Shown: positions 46,411-58,828 of the stretch, piece after piece
How the letters are laid out: each line of letters opens with the position of its first letter
Position numbering within the stretch: position 1 is the first letter of the stretch
Assembly: GCA_024138025.1 (NCBI GenBank)
Contig: JAMXBD010000113.1
Coordinates: 62,001 to 126,000 of the forward strand
Origin: Combretum micranthum
Taxonomy: Eukaryota > Streptophyta > Magnoliopsida > Myrtales > Combretaceae
Length of the DNA: 64,000 nucleotides
Direction of reading: 5' to 3'
The notes under the pieces: model-generated
Told to the model about the DNA's origin: nothing
The model's input: only the letters and a program-made list of their open reading frames with translations
Database searches by the model: none
Translations under genes and position numbers: made by a program

Positions 46411-46964
46411 TTTCCTCTAGGAGTTGTTGGAGGCATTGCTGGTGCCTCAACAAGTGGTGCTACATTTGTTGTTTGCATATTTTGCAAAGCTTGCAAGATC
46501 AATACATTTTGTTATTGGAGACTTTGCAAAACATCCTCTAATCGGTTTTGGGATGGTGCAGGGGCATTTATTGTGGATTTCTAGATATCCTTGCGTTTCT
46601 ACTTCTATTTCTCCCTCTTGGCATTCTATTAACATTAAACATGTTATTTAGATTGGATCATGGTTTACCTTTACTAAAAGACATCAATGTCATTCATACA
46701 CACACACACACATATATATATATCACACTATATACATACACATAAACTTCTCATGGTTAGTGCATTATGTACATATAAAAAATGGTACTAACTCTATACC
46801 TAGCTTCTACTACTAAGATCATCAAAAGATACATATACATCGCCTTACATACCACACGTTACGCATACATGCACATTATCAAAAGTCTATCAATATCATA
46901 TCCATCATGTCATCACTAATAGATAGTACAGACATCATCATCTTATAATACTAGATCTGACTCA

Positions 46965-47850
46965 AGGGTTAGGATAAAGGCGACCCTTGCCCTTCTCCCA
47001 AGGCACTAGCTGAGGGTAATCATCCTCTCCTTCGGAGCTGCTGTCACTAACATCAAACCTCATGTCCCTGTCTCCTAGTGGTGCCGAGGTCAGATCCTTA
47101 TCCATCATCTGGATACCTCTAGGAGCAAACCTCTGCTCACTCTCAGAACTAGGAGGTACAGCTCTCTCAATCCACTCTCCATGTGCAATCCCGATCTATC
47201 TGGCATAAATCAATCCTTCGACTCTTTCCTTCTCTTTCATCTAGCAACTCTATTGTTACACTTCTTTTATGAACTGCAGTCTGAACCGACTCCTGTACTA
47301 CTTTATCCTGTATAGAAGGGGGATGCTAGAACTCACATGCTGTCTAAGGTATAATGGGAGGTTTCCTTATTAATACACGTCTAGAATGGATGCATCTGAT
47401 TACTTGTGCAAGCATCCGGTCATCATCATAGGTTGTGTCGTCTCTCACTTAGATGTGATCGTATCGAACATCATGAGCATAAACTGCCTCTCCTCCAATA
47501 GATACCCAAACTCTAAAATCAAGAGGATCTGGTCTCACAGATCTAGATGAAACTATGAATGCTATGTTATCAATCTCTAAACCACCTCCCTTCTGAACTA
47601 TCAACCTCTTGAATCTATAGAGTGTCTCTATAGCTGATCCATTATTTGGAAAGGCCCTCTCCATCATAAATAGTCATCCTTTAAATAAAGGCTACAATCC
47701 TCTTTTCCAAGTGCTCAATATATCCTCTAGGGTTTTGGTAATCCCACATAGATATAAATCCTCTACCAGGACCGCAATCTCGTCTGTAATCTGTCAAGTC
47801 TCTTCTTCCTGCATACTAAATATCTCCTATTAATATGACATGTAGAAGGA
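46965..47850 (-). CDS. Pre-gag ORF of gypsy2 (homologue of the gypsy1 one)
   Basis: In the same position as in gypsy1, between primer site and gag, broken frames read RGYIEHLEKRIVAFI, then AIETLYRFKRLIVQKGGG and PLDFRVWVSIGGEAVYAHDV (47667-47449), then further downstream an acidic end FDVSDSSSEGEDDYPQLVPW. The pairs ETLYRFKRLIV/ETIYTLERVMV and DFRVWVSIG/DFRMWHGIG with following V(Y/H)AHD show homology to the gypsy1 frame. No known domain is recognised. Confidence 0.55.
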
Positions 47851-48034
47851 TTAGTCTGCACATAACAAAATTTGCATGACTAATAATAATCACACAGATT
47901 TTATTCATAATTGTGCAATGTAACTCTACCCATAACTACCTAACTATTACTAAAGGGTGCTAATTGGATCTAGACTTACTACATTTACCAATGTAATTCT
48001 TTCACATATTTATCTTTCTTATACCAGCAACCAC

Positions 48035-48046
48035 GCTCTGATACAA
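48035..48046 (-). other. gypsy2 primer-binding site (tRNA-iMet, one base altered)
   Basis: The minus strand reads TTGTATCAGAGC against the expected TGGTATCAGAGC, 8 bases inside the 5' LTR end, the same distance as in gypsy1. Confidence 0.8.
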
Positions 48047-48054
48047 CTTAAAGC

Positions 48055-51000
48055 TGTCACCCCGAGGTACCTAGTAGAAGTAGACAAGTCACACCTGAAT
48101 CCTATCATTAGATTACCTTCGGAAGTGACATGTTTTCCAAAATAACAGGATCTTTTAGTTGCTTGATAAGAAATGATAAATACATGTAAGAAATAAATTA
48201 AATAACTCATCTTAATCATAAGTATCATAATTATTACAAACCATGTAGTCTTTTTGTAATTCTCTACATACATAACTGATAAGATATACTATAATTCTAT
48301 TCTAGAAAATATAAACCATTAATCCAAATAGACCATAGGCTTCCAGCTTTAAGCCTTACCGGAGCCATATTTTTGGAAGTAACTAACTAAGGTCGAAGCG
48401 TAAACCTGAAAATGCTGTAGGAGTGTGAGCGAAACCACGGCTCAGTGAATAACCAGACATATTACACATCAAGCAAGTATAACAAATCGTATGTTATGTG
48501 TCACTCAAACATATGCTCAGATACAAGCTTGGATGATCTAGAATCCAAACAGGAAAAAATTTACGCCTTTTTTTAGGGTTGAAGAACATTTACTTTATGA
48601 CCCACCTGCCCAGGAGAGGCTAAGTTTATAGGAAAATCAACAATTTCTCGTCTTAAGGTTATCACTTTAAATTTAATTACTGTTTTAACTAACCATTTCC
48701 TGTATCCATCCTTAGAAATTCCCTAAGTATTAATCATTTACAGCGATACTATGGGCGGCATTCTTCATTGCCACTTAGTTTCTGTAAAACCGACGGAACA
48801 AAGAAAATTGGAAGATCTAATACTTTAGAAAAACCAAGCATTAAAAGAGAACCAAAATATTAATACGCAGCAGGCTGTCACCTGTTTATATATGCAATAA
48901 TGCAGCACGTGCAATGCGACCATATTATTTTAATAAGCCAATAGTTCTTATTCAATTTCATTGTGGTCATACATTACACACAATAATCATCATACTACTT
49001 TACATCATCATACCATTATAGTATTACTTTTGTAATGGTAGATTAATAATCATACAATTAAATCACAACACATTTCAATCAAAACATTCATATTATTATC
49101 TTTGCATTTCATATTCAGCTACTTATAAGCACAAACAGTATAATATGATTGAATTACTCACCTACTTAATTGTAGTAATCTGCCGGAAGTCCTCTATGGT
49201 ATAAAGTCACTTATTGAGATGAATAAAATATTCATCAATATAACATAGATTATATAACTAAACTCCTATATGTGTTTAGTGTCCTAAATTAATATTTGGC
49301 TCTATTTCTATTACTTATTTTGGTCATTTAATGGTCTTATGATAACAATTATCAATTAGTCTTTATTTTCATGTAGCTTGCCTTAGTCTTGCTTGATATT
49401 TATATACATTTATCTGGCATTCAAAAAATTAATATTTAACAAGTTTATATTTTACAGTTATTATTACTATTTTTATGTTATTCTCTATCTGACTTATTAT
49501 AGTAACTCATATTCGTTTATTATTGTTTAGTGTCATCGTGTTTCTCTTAATCTACTTCATACAATTATTTTGTCATTTTTAGAAGTCACATTATTCATAA
49601 ATTTACTTGTTTCAATTTCCATTCTTATCTATTTATCTATATAAAATAAATATTTGATGGTTATAGTTGCTAATAATATTTAATATTTCCCTATAGTTCT
49701 AGGGTTTTAGAAGTTATCGAATATTAAACATATTGTTATTCTAAGAATTTGTATTTACTTTATTTCTTAGTAAATTATGTTTTGATATACATATATAATA
49801 TGTTTATATTTATTATATAAATTTCATGTCCGTATAATACAGACTTTATATAAGAAAAACATGTTTGTATGTCGGCTCCTATGCCATCGGCGTTGGAACC
49901 TAGATACCGGCATTCTTGAGTTTTACATTTTATTTCGTATCAAGTTGCGCTGGCTTGTAAGCCGCCAGCTTTCTCACATACGTCGGACTATACGCTGCCA
50001 GCGTATAACTCTAGTTAGCTGGCATTCGTTCATTTTACATAAAAAAAAAAAAATTACGTAGCTTCTGTTCTAGTGTAAGCCGTCTCAACGCCATCGGCCT
50101 ACCCTCGTATGCTATCGGTGTTGAGCGTGTACACTGCTGGCCTATGGGCAGTGTTGACACTGTCCATTATCTTCTCCGATGAACCCGATCGTATTTCTCC
50201 AATTTTCTACTTTATAATCATTTCCAAATCTTTCCTAAGTATTTCTATTGTGCATATATATACATACATCAACTCATAACGCATTTACATGTATTTAATC
50301 TTTAATTTTCGAATTTGGAAAAGTGCAACTAGGGTTTAGCTTCATTACCTTGTTTGATCCGATTTATGAGTTGTTGAAGCTTGGATTTGTATTAGTTCAA
50401 ATCCTAGGAATCTCAGAATAAGTTTTAGCTTATTACTTTAACAAGGAACTAACTTAAACTAAATTAACTTACCTTGGAAACCTTACTCAAGTGCTTTAAT
50501 GGAGGTGTGTTTCTTGATCCAAGCTACTAATGTTTGTAACGAATTTGGTTCGGTTTTGAGGATAGTTTATTCTGGTTTCTGTTATAGTTTGGACTGGAGA
50601 ATTTCAGACTTTATTGTTCTTGTTTGCTTTCTCATTATTATGTATAAATGTATATATATAAAAGGAAGGAAGGAGAAGAAGAAGAAATAAGTAGTATCTT
50701 ACCCGAGAATTCATCTAGATTTTTTCCCATATTTCACTGTTTGACCAAGTTGTTCTTGCTGCATTTAATGAGCTCCTTAGCTGGCTTCACTTGATATGAT
50801 TGGTGTGTGTTTTGTTTTGACAATTTGGAGCAAATTCAAACTAAGTGGTGTGAAGAATTCGACTCTCTCTCCATCCAAGAAATTCTCAGCCCACAATTTG
50901 CACAATTTGCACCGAAATGTGACTAAGTTTGTAAAGAAAATATTATTATATTTATTAGTTAATGATTATATTAGTTTTTGGGTTGTTTATTAAGTTAATC

Positions 51001-51599
51001 GGGTATAATTATGATAATAAATTAAGAGTTTTATCTCAAAAAATTTATATAGAGTTCTACAAATTTTTTAGTTTGTTATTAAGTTCAACTTTGGGTTTAA
51101 AATTTACGCGATAAATTATTTTTGGATTTTTATCTTCCGTGATTATGGTTTTATAAGCTTAACAGGTCAATTTTTGTTTTAGCCTCTAATAGCTTAAGAA
51201 TTTACTAACTAGAATAATAGTGTGATCCAAATATTTATTTGGAGTCTAGATTATTAGTTATACATCTATTTATATTTTTATTGTGTATTCATAATCCTAA
51301 CGGTTCATCTATAAATTATAGTTTTCTAACTATAAGCATTATTGGATATCTACTTTTCAATAAATTTGAAATCTTAGTTAGGTTATTTCTTTATCTTGAA
51401 TTTGCGATATCCACTATGATATCTTATTAGTAATCTTAAATATTAACTAGATAAATTTGTTTTAGGATTTGAAATTATATACATGCTCATTTCTACTTAT
51501 GGTTTAATTCTAAGGTCTTGATTGAGTCCTATATTAACATTCTTTTGTATTTTTATATTTCATTTATTTATATTTGTATGAAAAATCTTGGGGTTTACA
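48055..51599 (-). repeat. gypsy2 5' LTR
   Basis: Plus-strand TGTCACCCCGAGGTACC to GGGGTTTACA. It aligns along the whole 3' LTR except for the solo-LTR insertion. The splice-donor sequence (CCAAG|GTAAGT at 50472) is retained and the TATA region is at about 50651-50660; the micro-exon acceptor is lost. Confidence 0.9.
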
Positions 51600-52656
51600 A
51601 TATTGGTATTTCTATGAATATTTCTAATCCATCACTAATGTCATTTTAAGTGAAATTAAATGAATAATTTTTATATATTTTATATACTTATTTCTACTTT
51701 ATTACAGTCTACAACCCAAATGTGTTGATAAAAAATGCAAAAGCTCATCCTCTAAGGTAAACATTATGGATGTAAATGAATATTTCATGATTACCTATGT
51801 TTTAGATCATTACTCAAGCTCAAGTTATTTGAATAATTTATCAAGTCAAACTGGAATTTCATGGTATTTGACTTGATAAACTGGTAAACCTAATTAAGTT
51901 TTATTTAGAAATTAATTGTAAATTGAAATTAGGTATCCAACATTCTTTTTATTAGAAAAGAGTTGTTTTTTTAATAAAAAATTAAAATAAGTTTATAACT
52001 TAATTAGATTGAGATCAAACTTGTTGATCACCACTTACAGCTCATTCACTTTACTATGTGGAGTAAAAGGGAATGGAATTATAGTTCAATTGGAATATAA
52101 TTGTAGTTGTAGGATTTTAGCTAAAATGGTCATGTGTGTATCATAAGCGACTTTAGAGTAACGATGGGTAAATAACACTTGATGGGATGACATGAAAAGA
52201 ATAATAGTGAAGGAAGGAAAGAGGGAAAAAAGGGAAAGTGAGTGGGGAAGTGAAGAATAAACAATCTTAATATCTCAAATGTAGTGATAGACAAGAGAAC
52301 CAAGGTGCCTTACGCATTAATCATCATAGTTCGTGAGTAATAAAGCATGATATTCACCAAATTTACTTATTTATTTCTTAAGCAGGGTCCTTCTAATGCA
52401 GAACACTATCTATTTGCTCTTTGCCAAAAGTGACAAATAAGAATGAATGACTAGGCATTTATAGGCACGCAGACTAAATGATAGTTTAGCTCATCTTAGT
52501 GATTAACAAATGAAGTAAAGTAAAGCTCATTCCATAATTATCTTAAATGTGCTTACTATAGGCTAAGGCTAATAGCTTACCTCCCATGTATATGAGCCTG
52601 CTTGAAAGAAATTTGGTATGAACGAACCTATCCCTATTCCAAACCTATCAAGTCAA
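51600..52656 (+). other. Tandem unit B, second segment
   Basis: Non-coding sequence collinear with 12010-13055 of copy A. No gene or motif is recognised beyond this relation. Confidence 0.7.
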
Positions 52657-52675
52657 TGTTAGAAAGGAATACTTT

Positions 52676-52701
52676 GGGGGGGGGGGGGGGGGGGGGGGGG
52701 G
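52676..52701 (+). repeat. Homopolymer of 26 G
   Basis: An uninterrupted G run about 20 bases inside the left end of the solo LTR. It could form G-quadruplexes, or its length may be a sequencing artefact. Confidence 0.9.
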
Positions 52702-53034
52702 TCGCGATGGGGGAGTGGAGGAATTAAGTATTTCAAACTTTTCTGTTTTATCAAACCAGATTAATTAACTAAGATGAGACAAGAGTTAATTAAAACAAAC
52801 AAATGCAGCGGAATAAACTAATTAAAACTGATTAATAAATAAACAGAGATAAAGAAGCTTAGAGAGAGAGAAAGAGAAGCAACACAAGGATTTAACGTGA
52901 GTTCGCCCACTGCCTACTCTCCATGGTGCAAATGCCTCAAAGAGGACTTTTACCACTATATTGATTATTCTAAAATAAATACGCCTCTTAGATGATAAAT
53001 TACAATAATGTCTATTACAATAAGACTTTTACAA

Positions 53035-53280
53035 TTGCCTTTTACGAAGGACTTCCACCTGATAAATCAAATGTTGTGCTGGTAACACACGATTAGACTT
53101 CAAATGCCTCACATTTAGGACTTCCCGCCTAATCGCAATTAGAACGATGCTGGTAACTCTAGACCAGACTTCAAATGCCTCCCACTGAGGACATCTCTTT
53201 GCCTCTACGAGGACTTTTCTCAATGCCTCACACGAGGACTTCTTTTACAAATGCCTCCTTTGAGGACTTTTTACAAACAA
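53035..53280 (+). repeat. Diverged repeats AATGCCTC..GAGGACTT
   Basis: Five to six units of AATGCCTC, 3-8 variable bases, then GAGGACTT (or TAGGACTT). Each unit is a small inverted repeat (CCTC/GAGG). Confidence 0.75.
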
Positions 53281-53814
53281 CTCCTATATAAGTAGATTTA
53301 CAAATTGAAAGCTGTTAAGGAAATATACAAATTTCCTTTACAAGGAAATGCTCATACTTGAGCAGATTTACAATAGAAAAATACTTTGGAAATTTTACAA
53401 ATTCCTTTTACAAAATGAGCTCCTTAAACAAGCAGATAATTGATTTTTGAAATCTTAAATAGTACTCAAAAAAACTCTCGCTTAGAGGTATCAGCAAATT
53501 TCAAAACAGAGCACTACTTGTTCTCTTAAAAAAAATTTCAAATTAACGAGGACGAGAACAAAACACAAGTAAAAAAAATTTTACAGAACGTTGTTTTCTT
53601 TTTTACTATGGGTTCAAAAATTCTAGGATTTCTTCTTTTTCAAAAAAAGGAGGAAAATTCTATTTATAGCTCTTGATAAAAATTTGCCCGTTATCAAAAA
53701 GTTTTTGACAACCTATACTTGTGTTTAATGAGCTTAACATTTCAAAAAACGTGTAAAAGTCAAAAGTAGAGAAAGAGCATTAAATGCATTCCAACAGCTC
53801 TTTTCTTTCTAAAG

Positions 53815-54265
53815 TCGATGGCTAAATTTCTGAAGTCGAAGTTTGAGGTCGATGCCTAAGCTTCAGCTTTTGACTTTATAAATTTTACTCAATGCCAAAT
53901 TTATGAAGTCGACAGCAAATTTATGAAGTCGAGGTCTGAGGTCGAGGCCTAAACTTCAGCTCTCGACTTTATAAATTTTACCCAAGGGCAAACTTATGAA
54001 GTCGAGGGAAAAATTATAAAGTCGAGGCCTGACGTCAAGGCCTAAACTTCAGCCCTCAACTTTATAAATTTTGCCCAAAATTCCTGCCCTTGACTTCATG
54101 ATTTTACCCAAAACTCCGGCTCTTGACTTCACGAGTTTGCCCAAAATTTTAGCCCTTGACTTTACGATTTTACCCAAAACTTTAGCCCTTGACTTCACGA
54201 TTTTTGCTCAAAACTTCAGCCATTGACTTCACAATTTTGGCAAAAAACTCAGTCTTTTGTCTTTA
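53815..54265 (+). repeat. Two-part array: ATGAAGTCGAGG units then CTTGACTTCACG units
   Basis: The left half repeats (T)GAAGTCGAGG and GAGGCCTAAACTTCAGC; the right half repeats CCCTTGACTTCACGATTTT with a period of about 38 bases. GAAGTCGAGG is the near reverse complement of the right-half core, so the two halves could pair into a long imperfect hairpin. Confidence 0.75.
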
Positions 54266-55124
54266 TCTGATGAATAGTGCCTCAACTTTTCTTCTACTGG
54301 GCTCAATAGCTTTGTCTTGATTTTTCTTCAACTTTTTACTCTGCTAAAACTTAAAAACAACAGCAGAACAAATACAAAGCATATATATATAAATATTTTA
54401 AGTATTTAAACAATTAAGGATATTTAAATAATTAATTGTGTAATAATTATTCTCATCAAAATCATTCGTGAACATAAAATTCAACAGTCAAACCTTCATG
54501 ACCCATCCTAGTATATGAACCAGACTCCTTAGCCCGATCACTTAGTCTAATAGTTAAGCCCAATATTTCATATAATAATTTTTAGCTATCTATAGTAAAA
54601 AAGTCGTTACAACTATCACATGGACATTGCATAATTTACTTGATGTAGAAAAAGTAAGGAATTATATTAAAATAAGAGCAAAACATATTATGTCCTTGTT
54701 CGAGAAAACAAAATATTGACTGAATTTTTATAGCAGATAAACATGAGATAACAATGGTCTTTTCCTAGTAGGAGTATTTATAAGAAATTATAAATTAATT
54801 AGTGAATTATAATTATCAATGGTAGGGGTACGGATTACCCTTTTTTTTTTAGGTGCATGTCTTTGTATTATAACTAAATACCATAATAATAACTTTATAT
54901 GGCTAAGGGACATAGAATAGCTATTCATCCAAAGCAAATATATAGCTAGTCTTCAGCTTTGAATTTAACAAACAAGTTCCAACTTGATATTATGTTGTAT
55001 AGACCGAAATTTTTTTACATCCCCAATCTAATGCAGTACTTTTTCCTTAGATAACCAGGTCACATCTCATTTGAAAGTTCTTCAATGAAGTTTCACACAT
55101 GATTTATATATATTTTATAATGTA

Positions 55125-57985
55125 TTTGGTAGGTTCGGTTGAGTGTAACAACTACTCAATCCTTGCAATCTATTCTCACATTAGTTGACTGAATAACTAT
55201 TTCATGAAATTATTACTATTGTAAAATGATAAATTGTAGTTCCGTTACAAAAGCAAAAAAAATATCTATTGCTGGATTATTTTCTGGTATATTTCCATAT
55301 ATACCCATATACTGGCCCAAAAGGATAACAATAAGTTGGAATAAGGCTATGTTAGTATTTGGTAATGTATTTCTAATCTAGTACTAAAATTACTTATAGT
55401 GTAATTTAATAAATAATATTCATTACTCTTCTGTTCCATACTTTTTCTTTTCTATTTTATTCCATTTGGTAAACCAATTGTACCAATATAACTTAGGTCT
55501 GTTTTGATTATTATTAAATTTTTAATCAATATCGATATCTTATTTGTATTTGATTTATTTAATTTTTTTATTAAAAAATATTTATTTTTTATTTGTATTT
55601 ATTTTATAATTATTAATTTTAACCAAAATGACAATGTACCGTTGGTCGGCTAGTTGAATCACAAAATGGAGCTTGAATAACCATTAATTAGATTTTATAC
55701 TTTTGTACCTCTAGTAGGCACTATTAGGAAGTGATGGCAAAATCTAGTCAAATTGTAAATCTAATCTCTATAGTTTAGCCCACCGGATGTGCGGTTGATG
55801 CTTGCTAATCCGTCAGCGTCAACTCTCTGTAGTTCGGGCGCTTCTTGGCATCACATGGCTGACAGGATGGCGACAATAAGGAGCAGTACGAAACATTGAA
55901 GGACCATGAATCCGTTCCGTGTAGACATCATCATGGGTGTATCTTTGGATTATTCATTCGATAAAAAATTTTGCAGATTTATCTGGTATCGAAGGCCCTT
56001 ATATGTGGGTGTAGCCACCATTATGAATCAGTTTCGAATCAAAAATCGATCTAATATGTCACCAATAGTTTTTGAACAGGAAACCCGCCGAGAATGACAA
56101 GTGTAAACGGAAAAAGAACCTGCCAGTTCTAGCTAGTTCTTACGATTCCAACCCTAAAACAGCATGACCCAAAGGTTTTGGAACTGCTAATTCAAAAACC
56201 GATAGAATAGATGATTCTACACCATAAAAATTATAAAAAAAAAAAAGAAAAAAATTATAATTATGAAACAAATATTTAAAACTACTTTTGCATAAATAAT
56301 AAAAAATTTATTTCTTATTCACAATATTTAATATGTTATTATTAACAACACAAGTAATAAATACATTTGAAATAATATATTATTAAATTTATGTAGACTT
56401 TTAACCTAAAATAGACTTTCTTTCTTAACAATGTGTGATTTGTTTTTTATTGTTAGAAATTATTTATATCTAGAATATTTTATAGTGTCACATTGATATA
56501 ACAACTAAAAAAGTGTAAGTGATTGTATATAAATAAATACATAATTATAAAATTTCTTTTAACTAATGCTATGAACAATTATTATTAGGGCTCAATGTTA
56601 TTTCAAGTTAAAAATTTATTTTACATTTTTTCTTAGTTTAAATTAAGTAAATTATTTAATTGATTTTTATTTTTTTTTTATTTCATGGTTCTCGGTTCCT
56701 CTAGAACCGAAACCGAACCGCGAGAACGATGATTCCTAAGAACCGAGAACTGGACCTGCTTTCATGGGTCAAGTTCTGGTTCCATCATTTTCAGAATCGG
56801 GAATCATCGGTTCGGGTCCGGAACCGTGATGACATCTATGTGGGTGTGTGTATAAATATATATGCACACATATAGTTTAGAATACTAGCATGAAAAATAA
56901 CGTAAAATGCTTCTTACGTACCAGTAATGTTTATAAGCTGTGGGAAGCTTGGAATTTAACTTTTTGAAGTTGCAATGCTGAAAAATGGTAAGTTATACTG
57001 TTGTATTGGGTTGAAAAAAATTGAGTTAGTTTTTAATTTATCACATCATCATATAAGACATAGAGAAATTTGGTGTCCAATTACACTAGGCTAATGCAAA
57101 ATACTGGCGACAACTAGAAAGCATATGTATATCAATGAAGAGATAATTTTCTTTTTACTAATTTATTTAAATACTTACATAAATACTAATTGGATTAAAT
57201 GAATAACAAGTATACCAATGTTACTTCGCATATTCTATATGTGATACTTAACCTGCACTGATATCATATTAGGAAATTACAATACAAGTGTCCTTCTTGT
57301 TTTGTTAGCTCTGGTTATTAGCACACACATACCGTACTTTCTTTTTTATTTATTCCAATATAGTAGCTAAAGCCGATTGTTGAAATGACTAGTTATGGAA
57401 TTTCATTGGATTAGAGTGATGAGGTGAGGTAGTAGCAAACAGGTACTTAACAAAGTAGAACAAAGATAGATTAGTTTTTTTTTTTTTTTTTTTATTTCAG
57501 GATCCAATCTTAAAGGAAATGAGCCAACATGTAGAAGTCGTAACCTTTGGCTTTGAGCTACGTCGTCTTTAGGGTAAATCCCTTTATTTAGGCCCTCAAA
57601 CGAAAAGATTTTATATCTTGGGCAGATTTTAAAATTGTTATAACTTCTTATAGATACCTTTGTTTTGTATGTCATCTATAACATTTTATTTGTCTTTTTA
57701 TATACTTTGTGTCCTTAAGTTTTAGAACTTTTCCATTTTTAACAGCTTTTCAAGTTATATTTTTTGCATCTTTTGAGCTATACATAAATGTACGACCTAA
57801 AGCAAAAACCGATGATTCATGATTGAGTAACTACATTTTGAGTTGCTTTTGCTCTTTATTCTCAAATTTTGAATTCATTTATAGATTTTTCGATTTAGGA
57901 TGTCTTTTGTCTAGGAATTCGTAGAATCAAAAGATAATTGAAGATCACCTTCTAGAACCATGCGAAATTTAACATAACATGATAG
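55125..57985. other. Sequence present only in tandem copy B, origin unclear
   Basis: Relative to copy A (breakpoint near 34080) about 2.86 kb are extra. No LTR, terminal inverted repeat or target duplication is recognised. Contents include a possible small secreted-peptide relic (55761-55934) and a stretch rich in GGAACCG / GGTTC words (about 56100-56835), which may be a hAT-like non-autonomous element. An 18-T run follows at about 57474. The segment could be an insertion in B or a deletion in A. Confidence 0.5.
55761..55934 (-). pseudogene. Possible small secreted-peptide relic, one internal TGA
   Basis: From ATG 55934 the minus strand reads NGFMVLQCFVLLLIVAILSA, a convincing signal-peptide core, then TGA at 55853-55851. 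The same frame continues CQEAPELQRVDADGLASINR and TSGGLNYRD to TAG at 55763. Length and layout resemble plant secreted peptide precursors, but no known peptide motif is recognised. It may also be chance. Confidence 0.3.
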
Positions 57986-58556
57986 TTGTTTTTTTCTTTC
58001 GCTGCATCAGAGAGACTCTTTTGCTGTGCTTGAAAGGACATTATACAATACTAATACTATAAGTTTGAAATTAGGGAGCTTGAAACATCACTTGTTGTTC
58101 TCTCTCTCTTTTTTTTTTTTTTTTGGTAAAAGCTGAACAGTTAAGGAGCTTGAAACATCGTTAGATTGATGGTGAGTACATATCGCAATTTAAGTATGTG
58201 ATATAAATGTTCTAAGTACATTTATTATATGCAATAGTAATGTAAATACTAGTATTTGTTTTCCTTTATACAATATAGTATTAGCATTTTGATATTTACT
58301 TTCATATTTTTCTAAAAGGAAAATGATATATCATCAAATGAATAGTAACTAGATTTCCAACCGGTCTATGACCTTATAGCTCAGTGACATGTTTCCTGAT
58401 CTCTCAAGTAAGAAGAGAAGAACAATTTCTAGAAAAGGTTTTTCTATTTTTAATGTCTTGTTTGTACATACATACATAATATATATATATATATATATAT
58501 TATACTGTTGGAATATCTCTACTACCACTACATTGTTTGACTATATATTAATTACA

Positions 58557-58826
58557 TTATTTGACTAGTCTTATCGTGCCCCCGCAAGATAGACGGTGGT
58601 GAAGTGAGTCTAATCTTGGTCTTGAGTGAGTGGAACTGAGAGCGAGCAAGAGGCTTCGTAAGTGCATCAACGAGCTAATTGAGGACAAGATTTGGGAAGC
58701 ATGAAGTGAGCTATTTTGAACTTGTTCTCGTATAAAATGATAGTCAAGGGCAACATGTTTTATGCATGAGTGGAAGACTGGATTGGAGCATAGGTTTGTA
58801 GCACCAACATTATCAAAATAAATCAT
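58557..58826 (-). pseudogene. Ty1/copia RNase H C-terminal fragment
   Basis: The minus strand reads FDNVGATNLCSNPVFHSCIK and HVALDYHFIREQVQ, corresponding to the copia RNase H end (CDN.SA..L..NPVFH..TKHI..DYHFVRE). After a frameshift LVDALTKPLARSQFHSL follows, the canonical copia terminus. It is truncated at 58828, where the CACTA-like end begins, so the rest of the copia element is missing. Confidence 0.8.
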
Positions 58827-58828
58827 TG

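Larger units (their letters stand above)
35515..51599 (-). mobile_element. gypsy2: older Ty3/gypsy Tekay/Del-like chromovirus
   Basis: LTRs of about 3.55 kb (35515-41735, enlarged by an insertion, and 48055-51599) flank an internal region with the same gene order as gypsy1. The target duplication is ATGTT (35510-35514) versus ATATT (51600-51604), one mismatch; copy A has the empty site near 12005-12010 (GTATGTTGGT). The LTRs differ by many substitutions, often C/T or G/A, and the inner end of the 3' LTR has decayed from CA to CG. It is therefore older than gypsy1. Confidence 0.9.
52657..54486. mobile_element. Solo LTR-like insertion (TGTTAGAAAGG..ATTCAACA) with internal arrays
   Basis: The 1.83-kb insertion starts TGTTAG, ends CAACA, and is flanked by a perfect duplication GTCAA (52652-52656 and 54487-54491). 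Copy A has the empty site near 13056. Size and TGTTAG..CAACA ends suggest a Ty1/copia-type LTR, but no coding region confirms the class. It contains a 26-G run (52676-52701), repeats of AATGCCTC..GAGGACTT (53035-53280) and an array of GTCGAGG / CTTGACTTC units (53815-54265). Confidence 0.75.
34620..58430 (+). repeat. Tandem unit copy B
   Basis: This is collinear with copy A once gypsy2 (35515-51599), the solo LTR (52657-54486) and about 2.86 kb at 55125-57985 are removed. It begins about 60 bases after copy A ends, which makes it a direct tandem duplication. The long plus-strand frame visible in copy A at 33913-34296 is not kept open here, so it is not a conserved gene. Confidence 0.8.

Noticed and set aside
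55906..56097. Plus-strand frame of 63 codons
   Set aside because: It overlaps the antisense signal-peptide-like frame, has no recognisable motif and no conserved counterpart.
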